64,000 nt of DNA from Varibaculum vaginae (GCF_900604285.1 NZ_UWNY01000001.1:186001-250000); one strand, 5' to 3'; positions 26,808 to 37,640 are shown, counted from the stretch's first letter. Program-made: numbers and translations. The notes: a model not told the origin generated them from the letters alone.

Positions 26808-28027
26808 ATCGCTTTCAAGCAAGACTGCATCACGTAATAAACACCCTGACTGCGCGACCAGAATACGCTGCTTCCATCGCGGATCCACGTTTGCAAGTCG
26901 CAGCCGGTAATAGCCCTGCCGAGGTGGTACGAAAAGAAAGCCCCGCCGGTGCGGGAACAGGGCAACTCCTAGCGGATCTAGCAAAGATAAATTCTGAGCT
27001 TACAGGATTTGGCCCGCAACTTGCGCCCCTATTGCAAGATCCCTTGGTGACCGATGTGTTGATTAATGGCCCCCAGCAAGTTTGGGTGGATAACGGTCGC
27101 GGCCTCTGCAAAGTTGAAATTAATTTCGGTTCCGAAGCAGATTTACGGGCTTTAGCCGTGAGGTTAGCCGGAGTAGCCGGGAAACGCCTGGACGATGCGT
27201 CACCGATTGCTGACGGTACTCTCCCTGGTGGGATTCGCCTGCACGCAGTACTACCTCCCCTGGCAGTTCCCTCTCCCGTTATCTCCCTGCGCTGCCCCCG
27301 TGCCCGCGGGCTAAACTTCGCTGAGCTGATTAAATCTGGAACGGTAGCCCCGGCGTTAGCACCCGTACTTGCTGCTTTAGTCCACCAGCGCGCCTCCTGC
27401 TTCATAGCGGGAGCCACCGGCAGCGGAAAAACAACTTTGCTGTCTGCCCTCCTTGAAATGGTTCCCCCTAATCAACGGATTGTGTGTATCGAGGAAGTTT
27501 CCGAACTTTTTCCCGTTCACCCTCACCTGGTTCACCTGCAAGAACGTTCCGCCAATGTGCAAGGTGCGGGGGCAGTTCCCATGTCAGATTTGGTACGTGC
27601 GGCAATGCGCATGCGCCCAGATCGCCTCGTACTGGGAGAATGCCGGGGCGCAGAAGTGCGCGAAGTACTCTCTGCTATGAACACCGGTCACGAAGGTACT
27701 TGGGCAACCGTTCACGCTAACGCAGTCACTGATATTCCTGCTCGCCTGGTAGCACTGGGATCCCTAGCGCTCATGCCGGAAGCTACTATCGGAGCGCAAG
27801 TAGTTGCCGGCGTTGATGCCTTCGTTCAGATTTGCCGAGTAACTGAGCGCGGGCGAACTCTCCGCTATATTTCTGAGGTGGGGATTCCAGTTTGGACTGA
27901 TTCTCGTTTGTCAGCGCAGTTAGCTCTAAGAGTTACCCCTACGGGTCAGCTGCTGCGCGCGCCGGGGTGGCGTGCATTATCGAAGCTGCTCAATATAGAT
28001 TTAACTCAATTTGCGGAGGCAGTATGA
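26804..28027 (+). CDS. tadA: TadA/CpaF-family secretion ATPase
   Basis: TadA is the hexameric cytoplasmic ATPase that drives assembly of Flp/Tad pili or related secretion. The 407-residue protein has an N-terminal domain with PLVTDVLINGPQQVWVD (about residues 79-95), Walker A GATGSGKTT (about 203-211), an aspartate box in RIVCIEEVSELFP, Walker B RPDRLVLGECRGAE and the His box HEGTWATVHANA. It is the best conserved member of the locus. It overlaps the CpaE-like gene and tadB by four bases each, so the four tad genes form one coupled operon. Confidence 0.93.
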   Translation: MNRFQARLHHVINTLTARPEYAASIADPRLQVAAGNSPAEVVRKESPAGAGTGQLLADLAKINSELTGFGPQLAPLLQDPLVTDVLINGPQQVWVDNGRGLCKVEINFGSEADLRALAVRLAGVAGKRLDDASPIADGTLPGGIRLHAVLPPLAVPSPVISLRCPRARGLNFAELIKSGTVAPALAPVLAALVHQRASCFIAGATGSGKTTLLSALLEMVPPNQRIVCIEEVSELFPVHPHLVHLQERSANVQGAGAVPMSDLVRAAMRMRPDRLVLGECRGAEVREVLSAMNTGHEGTWATVHANAVTDIPARLVALGSLALMPEATIGAQVVAGVDAFVQICRVTERGRTLRYISEVGIPVWTDSRLSAQLALRVTPTGQLLRAPGWRALSKLLNIDLTQFAEAV

Positions 28028-28698
28028 ACTGGGGATCCACCATTTTACTAGCGCTTTTACTGCTGGCCGCGGGGCTCCCTTGGCATTTACCGGATGCGTT
28101 AGTCTCAAAGAAGAAGAATCTGCCTCTGCCAGGACTTTCCGCATTTTACGGGCGTGCCACCACTTTCTTTCGACGCCACTTGGAGGCAAAACCGCACCTG
28201 GCATCGGCAGTAATCGAAGTTGCTAGCCGCTTAAACGCGGGAGCTGACCCCACCTCTGCCTGGATCAAGACCTTGCCCCGACACGGATTTGCTCGCCCCA
28301 AAACTGCCAGTACGACAGATCTGCAGATTGCTATCGAACCCTATTTAACCACTTGGGAACAGGCGGCACTTACCGGTTTACTCGCTGCTCTGCGCTTTTC
28401 TGAGGCAGTAGGCGCTCCTTTGTCCGAGGTATTAAGTGGTTGCGCCGACTCTCTTACCGAGGCTTCACGGGCAGCTCAGGCTCGCAAACTAGCCCTGACC
28501 GCCCCGAAAGCCTCCGCAACCATCTTGGGTTTTTTGCCCGTGGGAGGAATCGCCTTGGGAACACTTCTCGGAGCTAATCCTTTGAGGAGTATCTTTGCTG
28601 GGGGACTGGCTAGTATCAGCGCGCTTGCCGGTCTGATTTGTCTTTGCGCCGGGATGTTATGGATGTTTCGCCTTGTTGCCCAAGCCGAAAAAGCGTAA
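28024..28698 (+). CDS. tadB: TadB-like inner-membrane pilus assembly protein
   Basis: The 224-residue protein has an N-terminal hydrophobic helix (about residues 5-20), a helical type II secretion F-like region with ALRFSEAVGAPLSEVLSGCADSL (about 118-140), and two hydrophobic helices at the C-terminus (about 160-220). This is the actinobacterial TadB layout, an inner-membrane platform next to TadA. The ATG at 28024 overlaps the tadA stop by four bases and follows GGAGGCAGT; a start at 27967 would lie well inside tadA. It is shorter than classical TadB proteins of proteobacteria. Confidence 0.85.
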   Translation: MNWGSTILLALLLLAAGLPWHLPDALVSKKKNLPLPGLSAFYGRATTFFRRHLEAKPHLASAVIEVASRLNAGADPTSAWIKTLPRHGFARPKTASTTDLQIAIEPYLTTWEQAALTGLLAALRFSEAVGAPLSEVLSGCADSLTEASRAAQARKLALTAPKASATILGFLPVGGIALGTLLGANPLRSIFAGGLASISALAGLICLCAGMLWMFRLVAQAEKA

Positions 28699-28700
28699 CC

Positions 28701-29228
28701 ATGTTTTACCTAGCTATCTGGATTTTCCTGGGCGCCCTACCCTGGTTCCTACCTCAGCGTTCCTGCTCCGAATCTACTATCAATTCTAAGCGCGAGCCCC
28801 CAATTGATCCGGCAATAATCCTCGACTTAGCAAATGCCGGGCTAGCTGCCGGGTCTTCGATTCCGCGGGTACTTTCCGCCCTGGCTACTGCCTGTCGGGA
28901 ACCCCGTTTATCCCAGGTTTCTAGCGCCCTGATTTTCGGGGTTAACTGGAAAGCGGCGTGGAGCTTGTTAACGCAAAGCAACCAGAGTCCCGAATGGGCA
29001 AGATACCTATCTCAGGCACTAGAGCCAGCCTGGAAAGATGGGGTAGCACCAGAAGCGTTGTTAAAGGGAGCCGGAATCAGGGTACGCGCCAGTAAAGACC
29101 AACGTGCCCGCCAGGCTGCCCAAAAACTAGCGGTACGCCTGGTGGTTCCCTTAGGAATATGCCAGCTACCGGCATTTATATTCTTGGGAATAGTACCGAT
29201 AATTTTGGCGGGACTAGAAGAACTCTAG
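28701..29228 (+). CDS. tadC: TadC-like type II secretion F-domain protein
   Basis: The 175-residue protein has an N-terminal hydrophobic segment (residues 1-18), the pattern ILDLANAGLAAGSSIPRVLSALA (about 41-63) and EPAWKDGVAPEALLKGAG (about 112-129), and a C-terminal membrane region ending in PIILAGLEEL. This is the actinobacterial TadC form that pairs with TadB. The ATG is two bases after the tadB stop. It overlaps the convergent brnQ by four bases. The Flp pilin, TadE and TadF genes that normally follow are absent. Confidence 0.83.
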   Translation: MFYLAIWIFLGALPWFLPQRSCSESTINSKREPPIDPAIILDLANAGLAAGSSIPRVLSALATACREPRLSQVSSALIFGVNWKAAWSLLTQSNQSPEWARYLSQALEPAWKDGVAPEALLKGAGIRVRASKDQRARQAAQKLAVRLVVPLGICQLPAFIFLGIVPIILAGLEEL

Positions 29229-30667
29229 CTGTCCGAATCAGACTTTTCTTCCCTACTCCCCTTGGGATTATCGGATCCGTCGAGCTCATCCTCGTTAAGA
29301 GCCAATCCGGCGCTCACCAGAGCCTGGTTACGTTCACGAGCCACCGCGTCATAATCGTAATTCTGTTTCATTCGACCTTGCGCAATATCGATAACCAGCC
29401 CCAGAGCCAGCATTATGAAGGAGGGGATTAGCCACCCCAACCCTAGCGAAGCCAGCGGAATCGTACCGTCAATCCACTTCTCCAACACTCCGGCTGCTTT
29501 CAAACCATCGAAAAGACCGAAAATGCCCGCTACCCACACTGATAAGCGGTAAGCCCAGAACATATGGCCAGGGATAAAGATGTCCAGGATGCAGGTGACA
29601 GTAAGCATGATGGTGATGGGGTAACAGAACATCATTACTGGAACAATCACGTTTACCAGTAACTCTAGCCCGAGGTTGGCGATCGCCAAGGAAATCACCA
29701 CGTGCAAAATTACCCATACGGGACGGGAAACCTGGGGGAACAATCCTCTAAAGAACTGAGTCGAAGCCTCAACTAGCCCGATGGCGGTAGTTAAACAAGC
29801 CAAAACGGCAATGGCCCCCAAAATTACGCTACCAGTGGAGCCAAATAGGTGTTTAGCTGCAAAAGCCAGTCCTTCTCCACCGTCTTTAACGTTGGGGTTT
29901 AACCTACCCACACGCGATCCCACCATCGATAATCCAAAATAGACCAGACCGAGGAAGAAGGCTGCGATTACCCCCGCAAGTGCAGTAACCCCAAAAAGCT
30001 GCCGACCCGGTTTGAAGCCTTTTTGCCGCAAAGCTCGAATAATTACCACCCCGAACACGAAGGAAGCGATAGCGTCCAAAGTGTTGTAGCCGTCAAAGAT
30101 CCCTTTCAAAGTGGGGGTGGCAGCATACTTTTCAATCGGGGCCGCCTCCGAAGGGGACATGGTGAACACCGCAGCAATAATCGTTACTGCCAGCAGAATC
30201 AACAATGCCGGGGTTAGCAGACCTCCGATGCGATCCAAAACATTTCGAGGATTCAGGCATAGGTACCCAGCAATTCCGAAATAGATAAGAGTGTATACAA
30301 ATAACCACAGATGAGAGTCACCTGCAGTAGCCTGGAATGACATCGAATAGGAGGCGGCGGCAGTACGTGGAATCGCATACAGCATCCCGGTAGACAGGAA
30401 GATTAACCAGCAAAAAACCAGGCCGGGATAGTGAGCAATCCGTTCAATAATCCCCAACACCCCGGAGGAGGAAGTAGCGGCGGCAATCATACCGGCCATG
30501 GGTAGCAGCACTCCCGTAAGCATAAAACCGATGGTGGCAGGCACCTGTTCTACACCTGACTGTACCCCAATCATTACCGGGAAAATCAGGTTACCGGCAC
30601 CGAAGAACATGGCGAACAACGCCAACCCGGTAACTACCACATTGCGCATACTTGGCTTACTATTCAT
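29225..30667 (-). CDS. brnQ: Branched-chain amino acid carrier BrnQ (LIVCS family)
   Basis: BrnQ imports leucine, isoleucine and valine with sodium. The 480-residue protein has about twelve helices and the family motifs FAMFFGAGNLIFPVMIG near residue 18, the IPRTAAASYSMSFQA segment near 100, and YGYNTLDA-like FDGYNTLDAIASFVFGVVII near 190-209. The C-terminal 40 residues are charged and cytoplasmic. The ATG follows GGAGATTTTACAGC on the minus strand. It ends inside the last codon of tadC with no terminator between, suggesting that this junction arose by deletion. Confidence 0.93.
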   Translation of the reverse strand: MNSKPSMRNVVVTGLALFAMFFGAGNLIFPVMIGVQSGVEQVPATIGFMLTGVLLPMAGMIAAATSSSGVLGIIERIAHYPGLVFCWLIFLSTGMLYAIPRTAAASYSMSFQATAGDSHLWLFVYTLIYFGIAGYLCLNPRNVLDRIGGLLTPALLILLAVTIIAAVFTMSPSEAAPIEKYAATPTLKGIFDGYNTLDAIASFVFGVVIIRALRQKGFKPGRQLFGVTALAGVIAAFFLGLVYFGLSMVGSRVGRLNPNVKDGGEGLAFAAKHLFGSTGSVILGAIAVLACLTTAIGLVEASTQFFRGLFPQVSRPVWVILHVVISLAIANLGLELLVNVIVPVMMFCYPITIMLTVTCILDIFIPGHMFWAYRLSVWVAGIFGLFDGLKAAGVLEKWIDGTIPLASLGLGWLIPSFIMLALGLVIDIAQGRMKQNYDYDAVARERNQALVSAGLALNEDELDGSDNPKGSREEKSDSDS

Positions 30668-30822
30668 GCTGTAAAATCTCCACTCTCATCTTTTCAACCG
30701 TTCTAGTGTTGCAAACACCAGCTTTGATTCAAAATAATCTTCCATACTGGAATACTGGGTTACCATAATTTTGAAAAGTTGTTTACAATTGCGCCGACTT
30801 AGCGCATTTTTTAACGGGTGAG

Positions 30823-31524
30823 GTGAGATGTTTGCAGACAGAGGCACAGCTTTCCCCCCTTGATGAGTATTTCCAGCAGTTGTCGGCTCTGCTGTCACTT
30901 GCCCCGATTCTGCGTCGTAATCAGATAATCCGAGCCGTCCGTCTTGCAACCCGACAGATGGAGGAAACTGCTGCCTTACCCACGCCCTATACCAGGGAGC
31001 AACTCCATGCTTATTTAGGTACTCCCGAACAGGTTGTAGCCATAGCGGATGCAGATTTAACCGTGATTAAAGCCGGTAACGGCGAGCAGGTTATCCAAGC
31101 GGCAGAAGCTGCCAAAGACGCGGGAGCCCCTTGGGGTAAGGCTGCGGCTTTGGTTCGCTCAGAGGATGCGCGGCGGTTGAGAAAGTATGGTCAACTCGTC
31201 GGTTGGGGAGAAACCGTACCAGCCGTGCCCGTGCAATCGGACTTGCTAGACAGCAAAATTGAGTCGCTGGTTAATTCGGAACGTGCACGGCATAACTTCT
31301 TCGCTTATTTTTTACCCCTTGCTTTCGGTGTTGCCTGCACCGCCACAGCTCTTTTGATACCGCTAGGGTTCTTCCTGGGAATCTTCGCCCTGGTGTTACT
31401 GTTTTACCTATGGCGTAAGCGGATTACTCCCATGTGGCCGCGTATCTTCTGTGCCCTAGCCACCCTGTTCGCGATTGTCTGCACCGTGGTCGCTACCATG
31501 CGTCTACTCGGATATAATCCTTAA
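30823..31524 (+). CDS. HAAS/DUF1700-like membrane protein
   Basis: The 233-residue protein starts with a helical region, LDEYFQQLSALLSLAPILRRNQIIRAV (about residues 12-38), that resembles the HAAS/DUF1700 domain found in membrane proteins paired with PadR regulators. The middle is soluble and alanine-rich, and the C-terminal 75 residues have about three hydrophobic helices (about 163-183, 187-203, 210-228). The GTG start has a weak GGTGAGG just upstream. No PadR gene is adjacent. It overlaps the end of convergent rlmB by four bases. Its function is unknown. Confidence 0.65.
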   Translation: MRCLQTEAQLSPLDEYFQQLSALLSLAPILRRNQIIRAVRLATRQMEETAALPTPYTREQLHAYLGTPEQVVAIADADLTVIKAGNGEQVIQAAEAAKDAGAPWGKAAALVRSEDARRLRKYGQLVGWGETVPAVPVQSDLLDSKIESLVNSERARHNFFAYFLPLAFGVACTATALLIPLGFFLGIFALVLLFYLWRKRITPMWPRIFCALATLFAIVCTVVATMRLLGYNP

Positions 31525-32510
31525 ATTTCTGCCGCCTTTTCTCGGCGTACCTCTGCCACTTCGAATAAGGCAATCCCCGTGGCTACCGCGGCATTTAGGG
31601 ATTCCACATTGGAGGAAATCTCAATCCGGGTGAGTACATCACAGTTTTCTTTTACTAAGCGAGAGATGCCATCTCCCTCAGCTCCGGTTACTAGTGCCAG
31701 AGGACGATCTGCCAGCCCTGACTCTCGCACCGAGGCGGTGCCGCCGCCATCTAGCCCCAACACGAAACAGCCTTGTTCCTTACACTGCTTGATCGCATTT
31801 ACTAGGTTGGACACTCGAGCAATTGGCAAGCGCGCGGCGGCTCCCGCAGATGCTTTCCAGGCAGTCACGTTCATCGAGGCACTGCGCCTGCCGGGAATCA
31901 CTACCCCGCTGGCACCAAACGCGGCCGCGCTGCGCACGATCGCCCCCAGGTTATGCGGATCAGTAACCCCATCTAGCAGTACAATCAACGGATTAGAATG
32001 ATTTTTTTCGGCATTTTGAAATAGCTCACCTAAATCGGTGTACTCAAATTCCGGAACCTCGAGGGCAACTCCCTGGTGGACTGCGCCCTCAGTGGCTAAA
32101 TCCAGATCCGAGCGCGGAACTTCCACAATGGGAGCTCCTTGCGCGCTAGCTTCACTAAGCAGCAGGGATAGTTTCTTGTTAGCTGCCAGATTACCGGCTA
32201 CAAACACGCGGGTCACGGGAATATCAGATTGCAAAGCCTCCAACACCGGGTTGCGTCCCGCAACCAGTTGATGTCCGCGTCGCACCTGAATCAGGGACCG
32301 TTTTGCGCGTGCCTTGCGTTGAGCTGCTTGCGTTTCTTCGCGCCGTTCTTTTTGGATACGGGCGCGATAGGCCGCGTGGTAAGGGCGGTTTTCCGCTTTC
32401 GGCGTGGGGCCTTTTGCCCGCAAGCCGCGTTTATTTCCGCCGCTGCCTTTAGGTGCACCCTTTTTATCTGTACGTTTCAACCTGCCGTGGTGATCTCCGC
32501 GAACTGCCAT
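31521..32510 (-). CDS. rlmB: 23S rRNA guanosine 2'-O-methyltransferase RlmB-like (TrmH/SpoU)
   Basis: This SpoU-family enzyme would methylate the ribose of a 23S rRNA guanosine (G2251 in E. coli numbering). The first about 80 residues form a very basic tail; GHQLVAGRNPVLEAL starts the substrate-binding domain, and the knotted catalytic domain shows LDGVTDPHNLGAIVRSAAAF, LVTGAEGDGISRL and IEISSNVESLNAAVATGIAL, the three SpoU motifs. The ATG at 32510 follows AGAGGTTGAC and lies 8 bases after the cysS stop; the reading could start at 32534 but would overlap cysS. cysS-rlmB is a usual actinobacterial pair. Confidence 0.93.
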   Translation of the reverse strand: MAVRGDHHGRLKRTDKKGAPKGSGGNKRGLRAKGPTPKAENRPYHAAYRARIQKERREETQAAQRKARAKRSLIQVRRGHQLVAGRNPVLEALQSDIPVTRVFVAGNLAANKKLSLLLSEASAQGAPIVEVPRSDLDLATEGAVHQGVALEVPEFEYTDLGELFQNAEKNHSNPLIVLLDGVTDPHNLGAIVRSAAAFGASGVVIPGRRSASMNVTAWKASAGAAARLPIARVSNLVNAIKQCKEQGCFVLGLDGGGTASVRESGLADRPLALVTGAEGDGISRLVKENCDVLTRIEISSNVESLNAAVATGIALFEVAEVRREKAAEI

Positions 32511-32518
32511 GTCAACCT

Positions 32519-33964
32519 CTAACCTAAATGCCAAGTGGAGCCATTGGCTCCATCCTCAATAATTATCCCGGCCGCGCTTAAACGATCGCGAATCCCATCC
32601 GCACGTGCCCAATCCTTTTCTTTACGCGCCTGAATACGCTGCTCCAGCTGTTCATTTACCAGCTTTTCTAAGGCAGCAGTGGCGGTAGAATCGTTACCAC
32701 TGTCGCGTTCGCGCCATTGGGGGGAAAGTGGATCGAGCCCCAAGACTTCTAGCATGGCGCGAATCTGGATGGCGATCTTTGCGCCCTCGTCAGTTTTCCC
32801 ACCTTCAAAAGCCGTATTAGCCTGCTTGATTTTCTCGTGTATTACCGCTTGAGCGGCCGCGATATTTAGGTCATCGTCCATAGCTTCACCAAAAGCCTCC
32901 GGGAGGGAAATAATAGCCAAATCTTTAGCAGTTACTTTAGCGACCTCGGGAGCAGCCTGCGCAAAACGCGCTAGGGACGAGGCAAACTTATTCCAAGTTT
33001 CGCCGGCCTGTTCCAAGGTTTCCGGGGAATATTCCACGGTCGAACGGTAATGGGTAGTCCCCAAAGCGAGCCGGAGCACGGCCGCGGGAGTGGTCTTTAA
33101 AATCTCTGAAACCACCAGGGAGTTCCCCAGAGATTTCGACATTTTTTCTCCCTTAATAGTTACCCAGGCGTTATGCATCCAATATTTAGCGAAAGGCCAG
33201 CCGGCACCATGCGATTGCGCTTGCTCATTTTCATGATGCGGGAAACGCAGGTCAATCCCGCCACCGTGAATATCGAAAGCTTCACCCAGATAGCGCCGCG
33301 ACATAGCCGAACACTCCAAATGCCAGCCGGGACGTCCTTTGCCCCAGGGCGAATCCCACTTGGCGGTTTCCGGTTCGGTGGGTTTAGCGGCTTTCCAGAG
33401 GGCGAAGTCGCGCGGATCGCGTTTACCCGCCTCGGTTTGAGTGTCGATTTGGTTCTCGTCCTCGGTAGTGCGCATATCCGAAAGCTTTTGCCGGGTCAGC
33501 GAGCCATAATCCTTGAGAGATTTAACATCGAAATAGACATTTCCATTCCCATCACTATAGGCGTGACCCGCATCAATAAGACGCTGGGTGAGGGCGATTT
33601 GTTCAGGAATCTGCCCGGTGGCGCGGGGTTCGTAGGTCGGGGGCAGCACCCCCAGGGCACGATAGGCGGCCGCGAACTCTTGCTCGAAGCGATAAGCCCA
33701 CGCCCACCAATCCCAGCCGGCCTCCGCGGATTTATTCAAGATCTTGTCGTCAATATCGGTCACGTTACGCACATAAGTAACTTGATATCCGCTGCGACGT
33801 AACCACCGAATCAGCACATCAAAGGCAATCGCCGAACGCACATGGCCAATATGGGGCGACCCCTGGACAGTAGCCCCACACAGGTATATCCCTACGTGTC
33901 CGGCTTTCACCGGCTCAAAGTCCACGATGCGGTGACGGGCAGAATCATAAATACGAAGGCTCAT
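32519..33964 (-). CDS. cysS: Cysteinyl-tRNA synthetase
   Basis: CysS charges tRNA-Cys. The 481-residue protein has the class I HIGH motif in [15 protein letters not shown] (about residues 31-45), the zinc-site cysteine and histidines in [20 protein letters not shown] and HHENEQAQS, and KMSKSLGN for the KMSKS loop. I chose the ATG that begins MSLRIYDSA, about 28 codons inside the longest reading, because homology starts there. Upstream on the minus strand is a region of about 210 bases shared with divergent purA. Confidence 0.96.
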   Translation of the reverse strand: MSLRIYDSARHRIVDFEPVKAGHVGIYLCGATVQGSPHIGHVRSAIAFDVLIRWLRRSGYQVTYVRNVTDIDDKILNKSAEAGWDWWAWAYRFEQEFAAAYRALGVLPPTYEPRATGQIPEQIALTQRLIDAGHAYSDGNGNVYFDVKSLKDYGSLTRQKLSDMRTTEDENQIDTQTEAGKRDPRDFALWKAAKPTEPETAKWDSPWGKGRPGWHLECSAMSRRYLGEAFDIHGGGIDLRFPHHENEQAQSHGAGWPFAKYWMHNAWVTIKGEKMSKSLGNSLVVSEILKTTPAAVLRLALGTTHYRSTVEYSPETLEQAGETWNKFASSLARFAQAAPEVAKVTAKDLAIISLPEAFGEAMDDDLNIAAAQAVIHEKIKQANTAFEGGKTDEGAKIAIQIRAMLEVLGLDPLSPQWRERDSGNDSTATAALEKLVNEQLEQRIQARKEKDWARADGIRDRLSAAGIIIEDGANGSTWHLG

Positions 33965-34125
33965 GCCCCCATGGTATCGGCAAGCACCCCCTTGCCCGAA
34001 TATTTCCTTGGTTTTCAGCCAATGCGTCCTCCTTTTGGGTGCGTCCAAATAGTTCCGGAAAACTGCACAGCTACCAACTAGAGCGCAAGACGGATAAACT
34101 CAGATGGTAAGAGTGCATACGCTGA

Positions 34126-35463
<1,338 letters not shown>

Positions 35464-35531
35464 TTTTCCACCGGCACTAAGTTACTCATCTGACACGGCT
35501 ATTTCTAGGTAGCGCGGCGCGGTTTGCACCG

Positions 35532-35561
35532 AAAGCCACGCCTATAATCTATCGTGGCTTT
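35532..35561 (+). terminator. Short hairpin after purA with a -10-like loop
   Basis: Nine-base arms AAAGCCACG and CGTGGCTTT (35532-35540, 35553-35561) followed by a T look like a weak terminator. The 12-base loop contains a perfect TATAAT (35543-35548), so the site could instead be the promoter of the next gene, whose ATG is 46 bases further. Confidence 0.45.
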
Positions 35562-35593
35562 TGTATAGACTACGCGATTTCGTTGGAGGTCAG

Positions 35594-36757
35594 ATGAGTA
35601 AGAATGAGCCGGATAACGACTTCACAACCCGCACCTGGTTCGTGGGGGAAGAAGGCGATGAGGAGCAGGCTCCCGAAGATACTTTGATCCCCGGCACACA
35701 TCCCGGCACTACTACCTCCGGGAACGACTCTTTAATCGCTGGCGATGGGCTGAGCGCAGCTCCCCCTTCCTTAAGCGAAGATGAGCTACCGGCTGACCAG
35801 CTAGATCATACCGATAGCGTAATTGCTGGTGTCAATGAAGAGCCCGAAGAATCAACTCCCGAGCTATCCGAAAAGCTAATCCCTCAGGACCTCGATGCTG
35901 CTGGGGATAGCGCAGACAAGAATCCCTCTCCTCAGCCGCTAGAACGTAAGTCGCTTAGCGAACGTGCTGTTGAGCTCGAGGAGGATTCCTCCGATAATCT
36001 CCGACCGGTATCGGAAGCCACGAATGAGGTCGAAAGTACTGCCGACCGGCGCTATTCCTTGCTAAACAGCTCAGAAAATATTCCAGATTCAGGTGAAGAA
36101 CCTCCTCACTGGGATTCAGTTGAGGAGACTGAACCGGAGGAAGTGCTGACCACTGCAGAGCGGGAAAAGAGCTATGAGGATACGATTTTTGAGGGCGCAA
36201 CAGTTAAGCCCACGGTGCCTTCCCGGGCAGCAGCCCACATCTGGTCGCTTCTAATCTTCTTAGTGCTAGTGCCGCTTAGTTGGTATCTAATATTTGATGT
36301 TGCTACCCGTTTGAGTAACCGCAGTGAAGATACGTTGCCGGCATCAGCATTGAATGCTGGCCAATGGGTAGAGTTGGTTTCCGCAGTAATAGTGGTGTTC
36401 TTACTGATTGTGGTGGCCAGATTCTCGTCCCTGGGTGCTTTCATTACTGGTCTGGCGCTTACTGTGGGTGGCTGCTTCTTCCTGGCAAATCCAGCAGGCA
36501 CTGCTCATTCCCTAAAACCACTGCTCACAGCCTTAGATAATGCGGGACAGCAAGGACATTTCTACCAGGCACTACCTTCCAATATCGCCCACCATTTGGC
36601 TTGGTCAGGTGGATCTGGAATGCTGCTGTTTACAGGACTTGCCCTGCTGGGGATAGCTTTGCTTTCTCATAGCGCACGCCGTGCCGGTCGTAAAGACTAC
36701 TTGGTTGAACGAAAGGTAAAAACCGCAGAAAAAAGCGATACCTCTAAGGAAAACTAA
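35594..36757 (+). CDS. Acidic-tailed four-helix membrane protein, unknown function
   Basis: I do not recognise this 387-residue protein. The first about 205 residues are strongly acidic and low in order-promoting residues, with a short motif repeated at about residues 29 (DTLIPG), 45 (DSLIAG), 74 (DSVIAG) and 93 (EKLIPQ). The C-terminal half has four hydrophobic helices at about 213-238, 256-275, 279-300 and 336-356, then a short basic end. The ATG at 35594 follows GGAGGTC by 6 bases. A strong terminator follows. The long acidic cytoplasmic tail suggests a scaffold or interaction role, but this is only a guess. Confidence 0.8.
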   Translation: MSKNEPDNDFTTRTWFVGEEGDEEQAPEDTLIPGTHPGTTTSGNDSLIAGDGLSAAPPSLSEDELPADQLDHTDSVIAGVNEEPEESTPELSEKLIPQDLDAAGDSADKNPSPQPLERKSLSERAVELEEDSSDNLRPVSEATNEVESTADRRYSLLNSSENIPDSGEEPPHWDSVEETEPEEVLTTAEREKSYEDTIFEGATVKPTVPSRAAAHIWSLLIFLVLVPLSWYLIFDVATRLSNRSEDTLPASALNAGQWVELVSAVIVVFLLIVVARFSSLGAFITGLALTVGGCFFLANPAGTAHSLKPLLTALDNAGQQGHFYQALPSNIAHHLAWSGGSGMLLFTGLALLGIALLSHSARRAGRKDYLVERKVKTAEKSDTSKEN

Positions 36758-36880
36758 CAGGTAACCAGCATTTTTGAACGCGTTCCGTCTGGCAGGTAAC
36801 ACCTGGTTCTAAGTGCGGGTGCAGTTAGTTATCCCGAAAGCGATTAAAGCAGCATTCACGAAAATGTTCTAGTAAATTTT

Positions 36881-36923
36881 TTTTTGGGGGGCGGCAACCA
36901 TACTGGTTGCCGCCCCCCAAAAA
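36881..36923. terminator. Bidirectional hairpin terminator
   Basis: Perfect 20-base arms at 36881-36900 and 36904-36923 with a three-base loop, GC-rich core and T/A-run ends on both sides. It serves the convergent acidic membrane protein gene and the Crp-family gene. Confidence 0.88.
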
Positions 36924-36962
36924 CATTATTTAGCGTCAGGTTCTTAGTATCTTTCCCAAATT

Positions 36963-37640
36963 TTAACGGGCACGCCGCGCCAAGCGGTCAACGTCCATCA
37001 AAGTGACTGCCCGCCCCTCGAGCCGAATCCATCCGCGGGACACAAACTCGGCCAAGGACTTGTTTACGGTTTCACGCGATGCCCCCACCAGCTGAGCTAG
37101 TTCTTCCTGAGTGAGATCGTGCGGTACATGAATTCCGTCCTCGGTGCGAATCCCGAAACGATCAGCCAAATCCAGTAAGGCTTTAGCTACCCTGCCTGGC
37201 ACATCCGAGAAAACCAAATCTGCGAGAGTACCATTTGTGCGCCGCAAGCGTTTAGCCAGGGCTTTCAACATGTGCTTTGCCAAAGAAGGGTTATCTTCCA
37301 GGAATGCCATTAGATCTGAGTGGTTCAAGAAAACCAAGCGAGCCGGTGAAACCGCAGTGGCGGTAGTAGAACGCTGTCCAGGATCAAACAGAGTAAGCTC
37401 TCCTAGAATTTCTCCAGGTCCTAACACTGCCAGTAGGTTTTCGCGACCATCTGCGGACTGATGGGAAAGCTTTATTTTCCCCTCGGCCACGATATACAAG
37501 CGGTCTCCATCATCGCCCTCTTCAAATAGGTTTTCCCCACGTCGTAACGTGGTTTGCCCCATCATGGTGAACAGACGCATCTGCGCTTCCTGGTCAAGCC
37601 CCTCAAACAGGGGAATTCTAGCTATAAAGGACGAATCCAA
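36963..37640 (-). CDS. Crp/Fnr-family transcription regulator
   Basis: The 225-residue protein has a cyclic-nucleotide-binding beta barrel (about residues 5-115) with the phosphate-cassette-like LGELTLFDPGQRSTTATAV, and a winged helix-turn-helix (about 150-215) with DLTQEELAQLVGASRETVNKSL. It is close to GlxR/Cmr-type actinobacterial global regulators and lacks the N-terminal cysteines of an oxygen-sensing Fnr. I chose the TTG at 37640, which is spaced 8 bases from AAGGAG; the GTG at 37649 overlaps that site. It probably binds cAMP and controls carbon and respiration genes, perhaps including nar, but no direct target can be read here. Confidence 0.88.
   Translation of the reverse strand: MDSSFIARIPLFEGLDQEAQMRLFTMMGQTTLRRGENLFEEGDDGDRLYIVAEGKIKLSHQSADGRENLLAVLGPGEILGELTLFDPGQRSTTATAVSPARLVFLNHSDLMAFLEDNPSLAKHMLKALAKRLRRTNGTLADLVFSDVPGRVAKALLDLADRFGIRTEDGIHVPHDLTQEELAQLVGASRETVNKSLAEFVSRGWIRLEGRAVTLMDVDRLARRAR

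Noticed and set aside
27453-27720. Overlapping plus-strand frames inside tadA
   Set aside because: They are out-of-frame shadows of the conserved Walker B and His-box region of TadA.
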